This document shows positions 22,325 through 30,644 of a stretch of DNA of 34,854 bases, one piece after another. This DNA is from JAWVEV01 sp033856535 (GTDB lineage: Bacteria; Actinomycetota; Thermoleophilia; Miltoncostaeales; Miltoncostaeaceae). Positions within the stretch are counted from its first letter, which is position 1. Each line of letters starts with the position of its first letter. The position numbers were made by a program, and so were the translations under genes. The notes beneath the pieces were generated by a model. That model was not told the DNA's origin. It worked only from the letters and a program-made list of their open reading frames with translations, and searched no databases. The stretch covers positions 1-34,854 of the forward strand of contig JAWVEV010000056.1 of assembly GCA_033856535.1 (NCBI GenBank). Reading direction: 5' to 3'.

Positions 22325-24541
22325 TCAGCTCCCCGAGACCGTGCCCGGCGCCAGGTCGGCCGCCGTGATCGTGCGCCGCTGGAAGTCGGAGGAGGTCAGG
22401 CCGCGCTCGAGCCGTGCGATCAGGGCGTTGGCGCGGCGCACCGCGGCCTGCGAGATGCGCTGGTTGATCCGCAGCTGGCGGGTGCTGAGCGTGACCTTCC
22501 CGTCGCCCTGGCCGGCCGGCGCGAGCTTGGTGACCGTGCGGGCCTGCGCGGTGGTCGACGGGGTGGCCGAGAGCACGGTGAGCCCCTCGAGCTTGTTGAG
22601 CGTGATCGCGTTGTCGCGGATGTCCCCGCCCGAGAGGCCGGCGTCCAGGCGCGCCTTGAGCGCGTTCGTGCGCCGGACCGCCGCCTGCGAGATGCGCTGG
22701 TTGATCAGCAGCTGGCCGATGGTGAGCTTCACGCGCGCGTCGCCGCCCTCCGCGGCCGGCTTGGTGACCACCGGGCGCGGGGACGCCGCGCCGAGCGGCG
22801 GCCGCTCGGAGGTGGCCGCCAGCTTGACGCCGACGTCGAAGGCGGCGCCGGTGAGGGCCTCGCCGCAGATGTCGCGCGTCTCGATGCCGGCGTCGAACCA
22901 CGCCTGCACCGCGTTCGCGCGGCGGACCGCCGCCTGCGAGATGCGCTGGTTGATCAGGAGCTGCCCGGGCACGAGCTCGATGTTCACCGGCTCCTGCTCC
23001 TCGCCGCCCTCGCCCTCGGGGGCCGGGGCCGGCTCCTGGACCGCGGGGCCGGCGCAGAGCGGCGCGGCCGGGTCGCGGTCCTCCGGCCGGCCGACGAAGA
23101 CCGCGCGGCTCGCCGAGGCGACCGCGCCGCGCGCGTCGGTGACCGTCAGCGTGATGGTGTAGCGGCCCGCGCCGGCGTAGGTGTGCACCGCCGTGGCGCC
23201 GGCGGCGGTCGAGCCGGCCTCGCCGAAGTCCCAGGCGTACTTCAGCGCGCCGCCCTGGGGGTCGCGCGAGGAGGCGGCGTCCACCGTCACCTTCAGCGGC
23301 GCGCCGCCCTGCACCGGGGTCGCCGTGAAGCGGGCGATCGGCGAGATGTTGGCGACCCGCCGCACGCGCTCGTTGAAGGTGTCGGCGACGAAGAGGTTGC
23401 CGTTGGCGTCGAGGGCGACCGCGCGCGGCGCGTTGAGCGAGGCGGCGCCGGCCTGGCCGCCGTCGCCGGCGAAGCCCGCCGCGCCGCTGCCGACCACCGT
23501 CGTGATCGCGCCGCCGGTCAGGTCGACCCGGCGGATCCGGTGGTTGGCCGTGTCGGCGACGTAGAGGTCGCGGTTCGCGTCGCCCGTGATGACGTCGAGC
23601 TCGAGGCCGACCGGGGAGGTCAGCTGGGCCTGGGACGCCGGCCCGCCGTCGCCCGAGAAGCCCGGCACGCCGGTGCCCGCGACCGTGGTGATCACACCGG
23701 ACTGCTCGATCAGGCGGACGCGGTTGTTGTTCGTGTCCGCCACGTAGAGGGCCTTGCCCTCGGGGTCGTAGGCCAGACCGGAGGGCGCGTTGAGCTGGGC
23801 CGCCGTGCCGGGCCCGCCGTCGCCGGAGAAGCCGGCCGTGCCGGTGCCCGCGAGCGTGGCGATCGGGCCGCCGCCGAGGCTGATCGTCCGGATGCGGTGG
23901 TTGCCCGTGTCGGCCACGTAGAGCTTCGCGTTGCCGTCGGCGACGACCGCCGTCGGCTGGTTGAGCTGGGCCTGGGCCGCCGGGCCGCCGTCGCCGGAGA
24001 AGCCGGGCGAGCCGGTGCCGGCGAGGGTGGTGATGATCCCGGCGGTGTCCACCCGCCGCACGCGGTGGTTCCCCGTGTCGGCGATGTAGAGGTTGCCCTG
24101 GGCGTCGAGCGCGACGCCGGCCGGCTCGTTCAGCTGGGCCTGGGCCGCCGGGCCGCCGTCGCCCGAGTAGCCCGGGGCGCCGGTGCCGGCCACGGTGGTG
24201 ATCACGCCCGCGGTGTCGACCCTGCGGATGCGGTTGTTCTGGCGGTCGACGATGTAGAGGCCCGGGTTGGCCGCGGTGGCGCCGCCCGGCGGGTCGACGT
24301 CGAGGCCGGTCGGCGAGTCGAGCTGGGCCGCGACCGCGGCGCCACCGTCGCCGGCGAACCCGGCCGTGCCGGTCCCGGCAACCGTGGCGATGGCCTGGGT
24401 GGCGTTGACCGCCGTCGCGCTGGCCGCCAGCAGCGCCAGCAGCACCGCGGCGACGATCGCCCCGGCGAGGCCGAGCAGGGCACGGCGGCGCCGGCGGCTC
24501 CTGGCCGGCCCGTCCCCGTCGGCATGCCGCATGCGTCTCAT
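22325..24541 (-). CDS. Membrane-anchored NHL-repeat/PKD protein with triplicated C-terminal module
   Basis: 738-aa exported protein. A basic N-terminus (RSRRRRR) and hydrophobic segment (residues 21-43) make a signal anchor. Residues about 50-395 hold roughly six NHL beta-propeller blades of 55-60 residues with the recurrent TVAGTG, GFSGDGGPA, QAQLN and LYVADTGNHRIRR, probably one closed six-bladed propeller outside the cell. A PKD domain follows (about 397-485; YAWDFGEAGS and YTITLTVTD), then an acidic Pro/Glu linker. The C-terminal 220 residues contain three copies of an unrecognised module with the invariant INQRISQAAVRR (at I530, I613, I692). The ATG at 24541 has GGAG 4 bases upstream; a longer frame begins at 24595. 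It may bind a carbohydrate or surface partner; function unknown. Confidence 0.87.
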   Translation of the reverse strand: MRRMRHADGDGPARSRRRRRALLGLAGAIVAAVLLALLAASATAVNATQAIATVAGTGTAGFAGDGGAAVAAQLDSPTGLDVDPPGGATAANPGLYIVDRQNNRIRRVDTAGVITTVAGTGAPGYSGDGGPAAQAQLNEPAGVALDAQGNLYIADTGNHRVRRVDTAGIITTLAGTGSPGFSGDGGPAAQAQLNQPTAVVADGNAKLYVADTGNHRIRTISLGGGPIATLAGTGTAGFSGDGGPGTAAQLNAPSGLAYDPEGKALYVADTNNNRVRLIEQSGVITTVAGTGVPGFSGDGGPASQAQLTSPVGLELDVITGDANRDLYVADTANHRIRRVDLTGGAITTVVGSGAAGFAGDGGQAGAASLNAPRAVALDANGNLFVADTFNERVRRVANISPIARFTATPVQGGAPLKVTVDAASSRDPQGGALKYAWDFGEAGSTAAGATAVHTYAGAGRYTITLTVTDARGAVASASRAVFVGRPEDRDPAAPLCAGPAVQEPAPAPEGEGGEEQEPVNIELVPGQLLINQRISQAAVRRANAVQAWFDAGIETRDICGEALTGAAFDVGVKLAATSERPPLGAASPRPVVTKPAAEGGDARVKLTIGQLLINQRISQAAVRRTNALKARLDAGLSGGDIRDNAITLNKLEGLTVLSATPSTTAQARTVTKLAPAGQGDGKVTLSTRQLRINQRISQAAVRRANALIARLERGLTSSDFQRRTITAADLAPGTVSGS
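22446..22955 (-). repeat. Three-copy repeat within the NHL/PKD gene
   Basis: An identical 24-base string occurs at 22446-22469, 22683-22706 and 22932-22955 (237 and 249 bases apart), encoding the INQRISQA core of the C-terminal modules. Surrounding codons have diverged, so the units are either fairly recent duplications or under strong selection at the core. Confidence 0.85.
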
Positions 24542-24598
24542 GGTCTCCGATCGCGTGGCGCACGGTCCGGGTGGTGACCCGAAAGGCGAGCGCACCGG

Positions 24599-24627
24599 TG
24601 GGTATCAGCCGGGCGCGCCCTTGTCCA
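24599..24627 (-). promoter_or_regulatory. Putative promoter of the NHL/PKD-fur operon
   Basis: Minus-strand TGGACA (24622-24627), 17-base spacer, TACCCA (24599-24604), with a TGA just before the -10. This would give a leader of about 50 bases to the ATG at 24541. Confidence 0.45.
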
Positions 24628-24676
24628 TCCCGGTCGGCGCTCGGAGCGGGCTTCGGGTGCGCTCCGCGAGCCCCGC

Positions 24677-24682
24677 TAGGCT
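24677..24682 (+). promoter_or_regulatory. Possible -10 of dinB
   Basis: TAGGCT in GCTAGGCTGG, 12 bases before the GTG start of dinB, which has no Shine-Dalgarno sequence; a leader of about 5 bases is implied. A LexA box is not visible here. Confidence 0.4.
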
Positions 24683-24694
24683 GGCCGCGCGGCC

Positions 24695-25732
24695 GTGATC
24701 GCGCACCTCGACATCGACGCGTTCTTCGCCGCGGTCGAGCTGCACCGGCACCCCGAGCTGCGCGGGCGGCCGGTGGTGGTGGGCGGCGACCCGCACGGCC
24801 GGGGCGTGGTCGCGACGGCGAGCTACGCCGCGCGCCGCTTCGGCATCCGGTCGGCGATGAGCTGCGCCGAGGCGCTGCGCCGCTGCCCGGACGTCGTGTT
24901 CATCCGGCCGGACATCGGCCACTACCGCGAGTGGTCGGCGCGGGTCTGGGAGCTGGTGCGCGACCGGGTGCCGCGGGTCGAGGTGGTGGGCCTCGACGAG
25001 GGCTACCTGGAGCTGCCCGAGGGCCCGCCGGAGGAGGCGGCACGCGGGCTGCAGGCGGCGGTGGCGCGCGAGGTGCGGCTGTCGGTCTCGCTGGGCGTCG
25101 CGACCTGCAAGGTGGTCGCCAAGATCGCCTCGGACCGCGACAAGCCCGGCGGGGTGACCTTCGTGCCCGCCGGCGGCGAGGCGGACTTCCTGGCGCCGCT
25201 GCCGCTGCGGGCGCTGCCCGGCGTGGGCCCGCGCACCGCGGAGCGGCTGACCGGCGCCGGCATGACGACGATCGGCGACCTGGCCGCGCTGACCGACGAG
25301 GCCCTGGCGGCACTGGTCCCGGGCAGGTGGGGCGACGACCTGCGCCGGCGGGCCCGCGGGATCGACCCGCGCCCGGTGGCCGACCAGCCGGCCGAGCGGA
25401 TCTCGATCTCCACCGAGCGCACCTTCCCGCGCGACGTCTCCGACCGGGCCGAGCTCGAGGCCCGCGGGCGCGAGATGGCCGGCCAGCTCGCCGACGCGCT
25501 GCGCGGCCGCGGCCGGGCCGCGCGGACGATCACCGTGAAGCTGCGCTACGCCGACTTCAGCACGGTCACCCGCGGCGCGACGGCGCCGGGGGCCACCGAC
25601 GACGCGACGGTGATCTGGGAGACCGCGCGGGCGCTCCTGGCGCGCGCCCTGGGCGAGCGGCCCGGCGCCCTCCGCCTGCTCGGCATCGGCGCGTCCGGCC
25701 TGGGCGCCGAGCCGCAGCTCCGGCTCTTCTGA
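24695..25732 (+). CDS. dinB: DNA polymerase IV
   Basis: 345-aa Y-family translesion polymerase. Palm catalytic acids are visible: D6/D8 in AHLDIDAFFAAVE and D101/E102 in GLDEGYLEL. The thumb has a helix-hairpin-helix, LPGVGPRTAERL, and the little-finger domain includes ISISTERTF. The C-terminus ends AEPQLRLF, where QLRLF matches the beta-clamp-binding consensus, so it should be recruited to the replication clamp. Length is normal for DinB. The GTG start appears nearly leaderless. There is no neighbouring SOS gene or obvious LexA operator in the upstream 150 bases, so DNA-damage control is not evident from sequence. Confidence 0.95.
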   Translation: MIAHLDIDAFFAAVELHRHPELRGRPVVVGGDPHGRGVVATASYAARRFGIRSAMSCAEALRRCPDVVFIRPDIGHYREWSARVWELVRDRVPRVEVVGLDEGYLELPEGPPEEAARGLQAAVAREVRLSVSLGVATCKVVAKIASDRDKPGGVTFVPAGGEADFLAPLPLRALPGVGPRTAERLTGAGMTTIGDLAALTDEALAALVPGRWGDDLRRRARGIDPRPVADQPAERISISTERTFPRDVSDRAELEARGREMAGQLADALRGRGRAARTITVKLRYADFSTVTRGATAPGATDDATVIWETARALLARALGERPGALRLLGIGASGLGAEPQLRLF

Positions 25733-25749
25733 CCCGGCCCGCGGTCGGC

Positions 25750-25755
25750 TACCGT
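25750..25755 (+). promoter_or_regulatory. Possible -10 of fakA giving a leaderless mRNA
   Basis: TACCGT in GGCTACCGTCC, 6 bases before the fakA ATG, in the 29-base gap after dinB. No ribosome-binding site is present. Confidence 0.4.
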
Positions 25756-25761
25756 CCGGCG

Positions 25762-27303
25762 ATGGCCGACCGGCCCGAGACGGCGCTCCTGGACCGGCTG
25801 GCCGTGGCCCTTGCGGCCGCGCGCGCGGTCCTCGAGCGGCGCGCCCGGACCCTCGACGACCTCAACGTCTTCCCCGTGGCCGACGGCGACACCGGCACCA
25901 ACATGCTGGTGACGGTCCGCGCCGTCGAGCGGGCCGGCCGGGAGTGCGCCGAGGCGCCCTGGGCGGCCCGGTGCGAGACCCTGTCGCGCGCGGCGCTCCT
26001 CGCCGCCCAGGGCAACAGCGGGATGATCCTCTCCCAGCTCGTGCGCGGCGCCGCCGCGGCGCTGGCCGAGCCCGGGCCGATCGACGGGCCGCGCGCCGCG
26101 GCCGTCCTTCGCGGCGCCTCGGACGCCGCGGACCGCGCGGTGCGGCGACCGGTGGAGGGCACGATGCTCACCGTCGCCCGCTGGATGGCCGACGGCGCCG
26201 AGGCGGCCGGCCCGGAGGCCGGCATCGTGGAGACCCTGGACGCCGCCGTCGAGGCCGGGCGCCGGGCGGTCGCCGCGACCACCGACATGCTCCCGGCCCT
26301 GCGCGCGGCCGGGGTGGTCGACGCCGGTGGGCTCGGGGTGCTCGTCCTCGTGGAGGGGCTCGCCGCCGCGCTCGCCGGGCGCGAGCCGCCGGGGGCCGGG
26401 CCCGAGGCCGACGGCCCGCCTCCGCCGGCCGACCACGCGCCCTCGCGGTACCGCTACTGCACGAGCTTCCTCGTGGAGGGGCCGCTCGACCTCGCCGCCC
26501 TCGAGGCCGCGATCGCGCCCCTGGGCGACAGCCTGCTGGTGATGGGCGACGAGCGCCGCGCCAAGGTCCACGTCCACACGGACGCGCCGGAGCGGGCGGT
26601 GGCCGCGGCCGCCGCGCACGGAGCGATCGGGGCGCCGTCGGTGCAGGACATGCGCCGCCAAGAGGCCGAGCGCGCGGCGCGGCTGGCGCGGCCGTCGGCT
26701 CCGCGCTCGCGCTGCGCGGCGCTCTGCCTGGTCGAGGGCGCGGGAATCGCGGTCCTGGCGCGCGGCCTGGGCGCCGAGGTGCTCGAGGTGCCGCCCGGCG
26801 AGGCGCCCGGGGAGGGCGCGCTCGTGGCCGCCCTGGCCGCGCTCGGGGCGCCCGAGGTCGTGCTGCTCGCGGCCCGGCCGGACCTGACCCACGTCCTCGA
26901 GCAGACGGCGGCAGCGGTGCCCGGAGCGGCCGCGGTGGTGCCGGCGGCCTCCGCGCCGGCGGCGCTGGCGGCCCTGGTGGCGCTGGACCCCGAGCTCGGC
27001 GCCGCCGAGAACGCCGCGGCGATGGCCGGCGCCTGCGCCGGCGTGCGCGCCGGCGCAGTCGACGCCGACGGCGTCCGGCTCGACGGGGAGCCGCTCGTCC
27101 CGGCCGGCGGCCTGCGCGAGGGGGTGGTCCTGCTGCTCACCCGGGTCCCGGAGGCCGAGCTCGTCACCGTGCTGATCGGCGCCGGGGCCGGCGTGGCCCC
27201 GGAGGAGGTCGAGGCCTGGGTCCGCGAGGCGCTCCCCGGCGCCGAGGCCGAGGCGCACGAGGGCGGCCAGTCCGCGCCGGCCCTCCTGGTGGGGATCGAG
27301 TGA
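25762..27303 (+). CDS. fakA: Fatty acid kinase, catalytic subunit (DAK2 family)
   Basis: 513-aa FakA-type kinase that phosphorylates fatty acids presented by a FakB protein, giving acyl-phosphate for phospholipid synthesis. The N-terminal DAK2 domain carries the nucleotide/metal motif NVFPVADGDTGTNM (D41, D43) and AAQGNSGMILSQLVRG. A middle domain has AKVHVHTDAPE, and a C-terminal DegV-like domain ends ALPGAEAEAHEGGQ. These are the three parts of characterised FakA. The ATG lies 6 bases after a TACCGT box. Its TGA overlaps the ATG of the downstream DegV-family gene by one base (TGATG), fitting co-production with its FakB partner. Confidence 0.92.
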   Translation: MADRPETALLDRLAVALAAARAVLERRARTLDDLNVFPVADGDTGTNMLVTVRAVERAGRECAEAPWAARCETLSRAALLAAQGNSGMILSQLVRGAAAALAEPGPIDGPRAAAVLRGASDAADRAVRRPVEGTMLTVARWMADGAEAAGPEAGIVETLDAAVEAGRRAVAATTDMLPALRAAGVVDAGGLGVLVLVEGLAAALAGREPPGAGPEADGPPPPADHAPSRYRYCTSFLVEGPLDLAALEAAIAPLGDSLLVMGDERRAKVHVHTDAPERAVAAAAAHGAIGAPSVQDMRRQEAERAARLARPSAPRSRCAALCLVEGAGIAVLARGLGAEVLEVPPGEAPGEGALVAALAALGAPEVVLLAARPDLTHVLEQTAAAVPGAAAVVPAASAPAALAALVALDPELGAAENAAAMAGACAGVRAGAVDADGVRLDGEPLVPAGGLREGVVLLLTRVPEAELVTVLIGAGAGVAPEEVEAWVREALPGAEAEAHEGGQSAPALLVGIE

Positions 27304-28184
27304 TGGACCCGTCCCGGCGCCTCGACGCGGCCTCGACCGCGCTGCTGACCGACTCGGGCGTCGACCTCCCGGCCGCACTGCGCCCGGCCAACTGGCGGGT
27401 GGTGCCGCTGTCGATCGTCTTCGGCGACGAGTCGCTGCGCGACGGCATCGACCTCGACGCCGCGACCTTCTACCGCCGGCTGGCCGCGGCCGATCGCCTG
27501 CCGACCACCGCCCAGCCGTCCATCGAGGACCTGGCCACCGCGATGCGCGCCGCGCTCGAGCGCTTCGAGAGCGTGGTCGCGCTGCACCTCTCCGAGAAGC
27601 TCTCGGGCACCGCGGAGGCCGCCCGGGCCGCCGCCCGCGCCGTCGGCGAGGACCGCGTGATGGTGCTGGAGAGCGGCGCGGCGTCGCTCGCCCTCGCCCT
27701 GCTCTGCCTGCGGGTGCAGGCCCGGCTCGAGGCCGGCACCACGGCCGGGGAGCTGGCGGCGGCGGTCGAGGCCCTGCGGGCGGCACAGCGCACGGCCATC
27801 TCCCCGGAGACGCTCGAGTACCTGCAGCGCGGCGGACGCATCGGGCGTGCGCAGGCCGTGGCCGGGTCGCTGCTGCGGGTGCGGCCGATCCTGGTCATCG
27901 AGGACGGCGAGGTCGCGGCGGGCGGGCGGGTGCGCGGCGCCGGGCGCGTCGTGCCCGCCCTGGTGGACCTGGTGACCCGCTCGACCGACGCGGACCGGGT
28001 GCTGCGCTGCGCCTACGCCCACGCCGAGAACCCCGAGGCGGCGGCGGCGCTCGAGGCCGCCGTGACGGCCGTGCGACCGCGGGCGCGCACCGAGGCCGTC
28101 TGCGACGTGGGCCCGACGGTCGGCACGCATATCGGCCCCGGCGCCTTCGCCGTCACCTTCGTGCACGACGCGCTGGACGGCTGA
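27303..28184 (+). CDS. fakB: DegV family fatty-acid-binding protein (FakB)
   Basis: 293-aa DegV-fold protein that binds a fatty acid for phosphorylation by FakA. Seen: ALLTDSGVDLP near the N-terminus (the lipid carboxylate-binding strand), PTTAQPS, LSEKLSGTAEAA, EYLQRGGRIGRAQ and the terminal VGTHIGPGAFAV, all typical landmarks. Chain-length preference cannot be deduced. The ATG overlaps the fakA stop, so a 1:1 ratio is plausible. It converges on the lipoprotein gene, with a short hairpin between the stops. Confidence 0.88.
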   Translation: MDPSRRLDAASTALLTDSGVDLPAALRPANWRVVPLSIVFGDESLRDGIDLDAATFYRRLAAADRLPTTAQPSIEDLATAMRAALERFESVVALHLSEKLSGTAEAARAAARAVGEDRVMVLESGAASLALALLCLRVQARLEAGTTAGELAAAVEALRAAQRTAISPETLEYLQRGGRIGRAQAVAGSLLRVRPILVIEDGEVAAGGRVRGAGRVVPALVDLVTRSTDADRVLRCAYAHAENPEAAAALEAAVTAVRPRARTEAVCDVGPTVGTHIGPGAFAVTFVHDALDG

Positions 28185-28186
28185 GG

Positions 28187-28202
28187 GCGCCCGCCCGGGC
28201 GC
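28187..28202. terminator. Compact hairpin between convergent fakB and lipoprotein genes
   Basis: GCGCCCG and CGGGCGC arms (28187-28193, 28196-28202) separated by 2 bases, effectively a 6-bp stem with a 4-base loop. It fills the whole 18-base gap between the two stops and could serve both directions. Confidence 0.45.
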
Positions 28203-28748
28203 TCAGCCCGACTCCGCCCCCTTGTAGCCGACCTCGGTCTGGCACCGCTTCGCCTCGCGCAGCATCGCTGCCTCGTCGGCCGCCTTGAGCTCGTCGGAGT
28301 ACTTGGCCACGCCCTCGGCGTCGCCGTCGGCCGCCGCCTGGAGGAAGTCGGCCACGGTGCCCATGAGGGTGGCCTGCTCGCGCGCGAGGCGCTCGACGCA
28401 GGCGTGCGCGACGACCTGATCGACCTTCGCGAGCACGGCCGCGGACCCCTGGTGCAGGCGCGCGGCGCGCTGCCTCAGCTCGGCCGGGCCGAGGCTGCCG
28501 CCCTGCACCTCGGAGAGCGTCGCGGCGTAGTCGTTCACCAGGTTCACGAGCTGCTGCGAGGCGGCGGCGGTCGCCGCGTCCGTGGCCGGCGCGTCGCCGG
28601 TCGTTCCGGCCGGCGCGGTCTGCTCGACCGTCGTCGCCTCGGGCGACTCGGCCGCGTCGTCGCCTCCGCCGCCGCAGCCCGCCAGCGCGATCGCGCCGGC
28701 GGCGGCCAGCGCCGCCAGGCGCCCCATGCCCTTCGTCGCCCGCCTCAC
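28203..28748 (-). CDS. Lipoprotein of unknown function
   Basis: 181-aa predicted lipoprotein. The signal peptide has a basic start (RRATKGMGR), a hydrophobic core and the lipobox LAGC, followed by a glycine run and an acidic/Thr-Ala-rich linker of about 35 residues. The mature domain is helical, about 120 residues, with two further cysteines (HACVERL and KRCQTEV) that could form a disulfide outside the membrane. I chose the GTG at 28748, which overlaps the alcohol dehydrogenase stop as GTGA and gives a proper n-region; an ATG 7 codons later is possible. No family recognised. Confidence 0.78.
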   Translation of the reverse strand: MRRATKGMGRLAALAAAGAIALAGCGGGGDDAAESPEATTVEQTAPAGTTGDAPATDAATAAASQQLVNLVNDYAATLSEVQGGSLGPAELRQRAARLHQGSAAVLAKVDQVVAHACVERLAREQATLMGTVADFLQAAADGDAEGVAKYSDELKAADEAAMLREAKRCQTEVGYKGAESG

Positions 28749-29932
28749 GGGCGCAGCAGGATCTTGACCGCGCCGTCCCGCTTCTTCTGGAAGGCCTCGT
28801 AGGCCTGCGGCGCCTCGGCGAGGGGGTTCCGGTGCGTGGCGAACCCGTCGACGCCGAGCGGGTCGTCGTCGGTGAGCAGCGGGAGGATGTCGTCCACCCA
28901 GCGGCGCACGTTCGCCTGGCCCATGCGCACCTGAACCTGTTTGTCGAAGAGGGTGAACATCGGCATCGGGTCGGCCATGCCGCCGTAGACGCCGATGATC
29001 GAGAGCGTGCCGCCGCGGCGCACCGCGTCGATCGCGGTCGTGAGCGCCGGGAGCCGGTCGACGCCGGCCGTCTCCATCACCTTGGCCGCCGCCGCGTCGG
29101 GGAGCAGCCCGGTCATGGCGTGGAGCAGCTTCCCGACCGGCGCCCCGTGGGCCTCCATCCCGACCGCGTCGATCACCGCGTCGGGACCGCGGCCGTCGGT
29201 CATCTCGCGAAGCGCCTCGGCGACGTCGTCGTGCTCGCGGGCGTCCACCACCTCGACGCCGCGTTCGCGGGCGCGCGCCAGGCGCTCGGGGACCAGGTCC
29301 ACGCCGATCACGCGCTCGACGCCGCGCTCGAGCGCCACCCGGCAGGACATGTCGCCGATCGGACCGAGCCCGAGCACCGCCAGCGTCGAGCCGCCGCCGT
29401 TGGTCACGCCGGCGTACTCGACGGCCTGCCAGGCCGTCGGCAGCACGTCGGAGAGGTAGACGAAACGGTCGTCCGGCGGTCCGTCCGGGACCTTCACGGG
29501 ACCGAAGTCGGCGTGGGGCACGCGCAGGTACTCGGCCTGGCCGCCCGGCACCTCGCCGTAGAGCTTCGTGTAGCCGAACAGGGCCGCCCCCTTGCCCTGG
29601 TCGCGCACCTGGGTGGTCTCGCATTGGGAGTGGAGCCCCTGGTCGCACATGAAGCAGCTGCCGCAGGCGATGTTGAACGGCACGACGACGCGGTCGCCCG
29701 GCCGCAGCCCGGTCACCGCCGACCCGACCTCCTCGACGACCCCCATCGGCTCGTGGCCGAGGATGTCGCCCTCGCCCATGAACGGCCCGAGGACCTCGTA
29801 GAGGTGGAGGTCGGAGCCGCAGATGCCGCTCGAGGTGACGCGGATGATGGCGTCGGTCGGCTCCTGGATCCCCGGATCGGGGACCGTCTCGACGCGCACG
29901 TCGCGCTTGCCGTGCCAGGTCACCGCCTTCAT
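28745..29932 (-). CDS. Zinc-dependent alcohol dehydrogenase (formaldehyde dehydrogenase-like)
   Basis: 395-aa medium-chain dehydrogenase. Catalytic-zinc ligands C38, H60, E61 (GICGSD, GHEPMG) and the structural-zinc set C90, C93, C96, C104 are all present. The Rossmann fold follows with GLGPIG and VIGVDLVPERL. The length, FVYLSDVLPTAWQAV and the insert after the nucleotide fold resemble glutathione-independent formaldehyde dehydrogenases and related actinobacterial enzymes. The substrate is unknown. ATG at 29932 preceded by GAGGAG. It is translationally coupled to the downstream lipoprotein and separated from ssb by a strong hairpin, so it probably has its own promoter within the 146-base gap; I could not identify it. 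Confidence 0.88.
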   Translation of the reverse strand: MKAVTWHGKRDVRVETVPDPGIQEPTDAIIRVTSSGICGSDLHLYEVLGPFMGEGDILGHEPMGVVEEVGSAVTGLRPGDRVVVPFNIACGSCFMCDQGLHSQCETTQVRDQGKGAALFGYTKLYGEVPGGQAEYLRVPHADFGPVKVPDGPPDDRFVYLSDVLPTAWQAVEYAGVTNGGGSTLAVLGLGPIGDMSCRVALERGVERVIGVDLVPERLARARERGVEVVDAREHDDVAEALREMTDGRGPDAVIDAVGMEAHGAPVGKLLHAMTGLLPDAAAAKVMETAGVDRLPALTTAIDAVRRGGTLSIIGVYGGMADPMPMFTLFDKQVQVRMGQANVRRWVDDILPLLTDDDPLGVDGFATHRNPLAEAPQAYEAFQKKRDGAVKILLRP

Positions 29933-30026
29933 CGGGCTCCTCCTCGTCGCGGCCGCGGCCGGGGCGGGCCGCCGAGAAGAGGGGTGCCCGACCGGCTCAG
30001 GACGAAACCGGCGCGGGTGGAGCGCG

Positions 30027-30058
30027 ACGCCGGCGCGACCGGACGGCCGCGCCGGCGT
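30027..30058 (-). terminator. Terminator of ssb
   Basis: Perfect 11-bp stem (30027-30037 with 30048-30058) and a 10-base loop, about 20 bases past the ssb stop. A short T-rich stretch follows some distance downstream on the minus strand. Confidence 0.65.
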
Positions 30059-30078
30059 GGAGCGTTCCGAGAAAGCCG

Positions 30079-30513
30079 CTAGAAGGGCAGGTCGTCGTCG
30101 GAGGCGCCGCTCGCGGCGCCCACCGCCACCGGCTCGGCGGCGATGCCGCCCCCGGCGTCCACGCCATCCCCGCCCTCGCGGCGCGAGTCGAGGAAGAACA
30201 GGTCGTTCGCGATCACCTCGACGCTCTGCCGGCGGGTGCCGTCCTGCGCCTGCCACTCGCGCCAGGAGAGGCGCCCGTCGACGCCGATGCGCCGGCCCTT
30301 GGACAGGTATTGCACGGCCGTCTCGGCCTGCCGGCCGAACACCGTGACGTCGAAGTAGTTGCTCTTGTCGCCCCAGCTGCCGTCCTCGGTGCGGGCGCGG
30401 CTGCTGACGGCGAGGCGGATGCTGCAGATCCCGTCGCCGCTCGGAAGCTGGCGCAGCTCGGGGTCGCGGGTGAGGCGTCCCACCAGGGTGACGCGGTTCA
30501 GGTCGGCCGACAT
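30079..30513 (-). CDS. ssb: Single-stranded DNA-binding protein
   Basis: 144-aa SSB with one OB-fold (residues 1-110: NRVTLVGRLTRDPELR, YFDVTVFGRQAE, DGRLSWREWQAQDG) and a flexible Gly/Ala-rich tail ending in the acidic tip DDDLPF, which recruits repair and replication proteins. The ATG has GGAGG 7 bases upstream. It is not in the usual rpsF-ssb-rpsR operon, so this may be a second SSB for repair or competence. The tail is shorter than in many actinobacterial SsbA proteins. Confidence 0.94.
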   Translation of the reverse strand: MSADLNRVTLVGRLTRDPELRQLPSGDGICSIRLAVSSRARTEDGSWGDKSNYFDVTVFGRQAETAVQYLSKGRRIGVDGRLSWREWQAQDGTRRQSVEVIANDLFFLDSRREGGDGVDAGGGIAAEPVAVGAASGASDDDLPF

Positions 30514-30604
30514 GCCGGGCCTCCTCGGGTTCGTGCGTCTGTCCCGGCCATCCTGACGGCCGCACCGGACACCACTCAGCCCCGAAGCGTCACGGGATCG
30601 CGCC

Positions 30605-30630
30605 GCCGCCGCACCGGAGCGCGCGGCGGC
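30605..30630 (-). terminator. Terminator of the glucan phosphorylase gene
   Basis: 8-bp perfect GC stem (30605-30612 with 30623-30630) with a 10-base loop, 15 bases past the phosphorylase stop. Confidence 0.5.
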
Positions 30631-30644
30631 CGATCCTCGAGACC

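Noticed and set aside
23400..24400. Regular DNA repeats that could be mistaken for a tandem array.
   Set aside because: They are the NHL blades of a coding gene, imperfect, with a period of about 170-180 bases; no CRISPR features.
21870..24563. Minus-strand frame fusing fur to a long N-terminal region.
   Set aside because: The N-terminal part is an out-of-frame shadow of the NHL-repeat gene.
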